IMG/VR virus record: IMGVR_UViG_3300027972_000050
Span: 1 to 23,726 of that record
Source: a virus
Direction: 5' to 3' (one strand)
Length of the DNA: 23,726 bases
Part shown: piece by piece, positions 22,972-23,726 of the stretch
Numbering within the stretch: position 1 is the first letter of the stretch
How the letters are laid out: the number at the start of each line of letters is the position of its first letter
Program-made: the position numbers and the translations under genes
Notes under the pieces: generated by a model
The model's input: only the letters and a program-made list of their open reading frames with translations
Databases searched by the model: none
Told to the model about the DNA's origin: nothing

Positions 22972-23615
22972 AATTGTGCGTTTTCAGTGGATAACTTTTC
23001 AATCAATTCCTTTTGTGTTCGCTCGGTGGCGTTGTTCATTATTCGTTCTAGGTCGCTTGTGTACTTTGTTTTTTCGGTCAACGGTATTTTGTGAATATCC
23101 ATCATTTTATACATCCACGTTTCTAAATCACGAAACAAACCTTTAGCATACGCGCTAGTGTATGCTGCCACCATATTTTTTGCCACGTCAATGTTGAGTA
23201 GTTTCCCTTCTTTCTGGTCAATCTCAATTTGAACCTTTTTTATGCTCAATAATTTTAAATCTAATTCCGCTTGCTGTTTCTGTGCAAACACACTTTGCTC
23301 TGAATTATCAAAGTCAATAGTAGCTTGGTCGGGTGACTGCTGTACTGATTTAAGTATAGATTTAATCTTTTGAGGCTTCGGGTCTGCTTTTTTTATAGTA
23401 ATAGTTTCGGATTTTGGCTCTAAATCTGCCGTCTCTGCTCGGTTTTCTATATATAAGCTTCGCCAATGATTATACCAACTCTTATTACCTGTTACCTCTG
23501 TATCAAAATTGCCATCTTCATTCAAAAAAACCTTCCCGCGTTTTTTGTAAATGTATATGAATTGCCTAGGCTTCCCAATTAATTTTCCTAGTTCTGTTGG
23601 TGTGTAAATTGGCAT
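22968..23615 (-). CDS. Terminase small subunit (probable, Nu1-like)
   Basis: 215 residues. The N-terminus YTPTELGKLIGKPRQFIYIY looks like a winged-helix DNA-binding unit as in lambda Nu1. A charged linker of about 70 residues follows, then LKLLSIKKVQIEIDQKEGKL and LNIDVAKNMVAAYTSAYAKG, helices of the kind seen in small terminases (the K.EG.L...... element), and a C-terminal helix RTQKELIEKL for contact with the large subunit. It recognises the packaging site and regulates the large subunit. It is the first gene after the operator-promoter region and overlaps the large subunit by ATGA. Family is inferred from pattern and place. Confidence 0.75.
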   Translation of the reverse strand: MPIYTPTELGKLIGKPRQFIYIYKKRGKVFLNEDGNFDTEVTGNKSWYNHWRSLYIENRAETADLEPKSETITIKKADPKPQKIKSILKSVQQSPDQATIDFDNSEQSVFAQKQQAELDLKLLSIKKVQIEIDQKEGKLLNIDVAKNMVAAYTSAYAKGLFRDLETWMYKMMDIHKIPLTEKTKYTSDLERIMNNATERTQKELIEKLSTENAQL

Positions 23616-23629
23616 AGTTTTAATTGTTT

Positions 23630-23680
23630 GTTACCACAAATATAGTCAATTTTTAATTTGTGGTAACTTTTAAAGGTAAC
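23630..23680. promoter_or_regulatory. Inverted-repeat operator over the terminase promoter
   Basis: The arm GTTACCACAAAT (23630-23641) is matched perfectly by its reverse complement (23656-23667) across a 14-base spacer. The left arm overlaps the -7 box. A third half-site GGTAAC lies at 23675-23680. This is typical of a dimeric transcription factor site; the regulator is not in the window. Confidence 0.7.
23637..23644 (-). promoter_or_regulatory. -7 box (TATATTTG) of the terminase operon
   Basis: Minus-strand TATATTTG fits the Bacteroidota TAnnTTTG element. It ends 21 bases before the terminase ATG. No TTG is present at -33, only a GTT, so a regulator or activator may matter here. Confidence 0.6.
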
Positions 23681-23726
23681 AATAATATTATGTTGAACAC
23701 GAATTGAAATCGGAGTTGGCACATAT

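Noticed and set aside
12967-23615. Phage-derived contractile injection system rather than a phage
   Set aside because: Terminase, portal, capsid, protease and decoration genes are all intact, so DNA-filled heads are expected.
1-23726. tRNA, rRNA, integrase, attachment site or insertion sequence
   Set aside because: Reading both strands showed no cloverleaf, recombinase or transposase pattern and no terminal repeats that would support one.

Overview
This window is the late structural region of a tailed phage or prophage with a contractile tail (myovirus type). Every gene I accept lies on the minus strand, so transcription runs from right (about 23.7 kb) to left. The host is most likely a member of the Bacteroidota, perhaps a flavobacterium. 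Leader regions carry the Bacteroidota -7 box TAnnTTTG (exact TATATTTG or TATCTTTG), start codons mostly follow A/T-rich leaders rather than Shine-Dalgarno sites, and base composition is AT-rich. No integrase, repressor, replication or lysis gene is present, so prophage and free phage cannot be told apart.

Layout in transcription order. (1) Packaging and head, 23.6 to 15 kb: small and large terminase, an unrecognised AT-rich gene, then a series in the order of lambda W-B-C/Nu3-D-E-FI-FII: gpW-like protein, portal, ClpP-type maturation protease with a probable nested scaffold start, gpD-like decoration protein, gpE-like major capsid protein, a small protein, a connector and a tail-terminator candidate. 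(2) Tail tube, 14.9 to 12.3 kb: Mu-like sheath, tube protein, a hairpin terminator, and the tail assembly chaperone. (3) A regulatory and accessory island, 12.3 to 11.2 kb: terminator, a perfect 28-bp palindrome, a consensus promoter flanked by TGTACA sites, a KilA-N protein gene and a small unknown gene. (4) Tape measure and baseplate, 11.2 to 2.5 kb: TP901-type tape measure, Mu gp46/gp47/gp48-like proteins, a small tail fibre, a lambda Z-like basic protein, then Mu gpN-, gpP- and gp45-like proteins. (5) Adhesion, 2.5 kb to the left edge: a long tail fibre, and a truncated gene made of 40-residue YVTN-type beta-propeller repeats.

From the tape measure to the left edge, genes abut or overlap by a few bases (often ATGA or TAATG), consistent with one translationally coupled operon. 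The head genes are similarly tight.

The strongest non-obvious signals are as follows. A programmed -1 frameshift (T TTT TTA directly before TAG, followed by a 10-bp hairpin) extends the chaperone by 60 residues up to a terminator. A 12-bp inverted repeat overlaps the -7 box of the terminase promoter. A self-contained KilA-N cassette is inserted between chaperone and tape measure. In-frame 120-bp repeats encode a propeller adhesin. The genome joins a lambda-plan head to a Mu-plan contractile tail with a permuted baseplate order. All family assignments are by reading the translated sequence; no database search was made.
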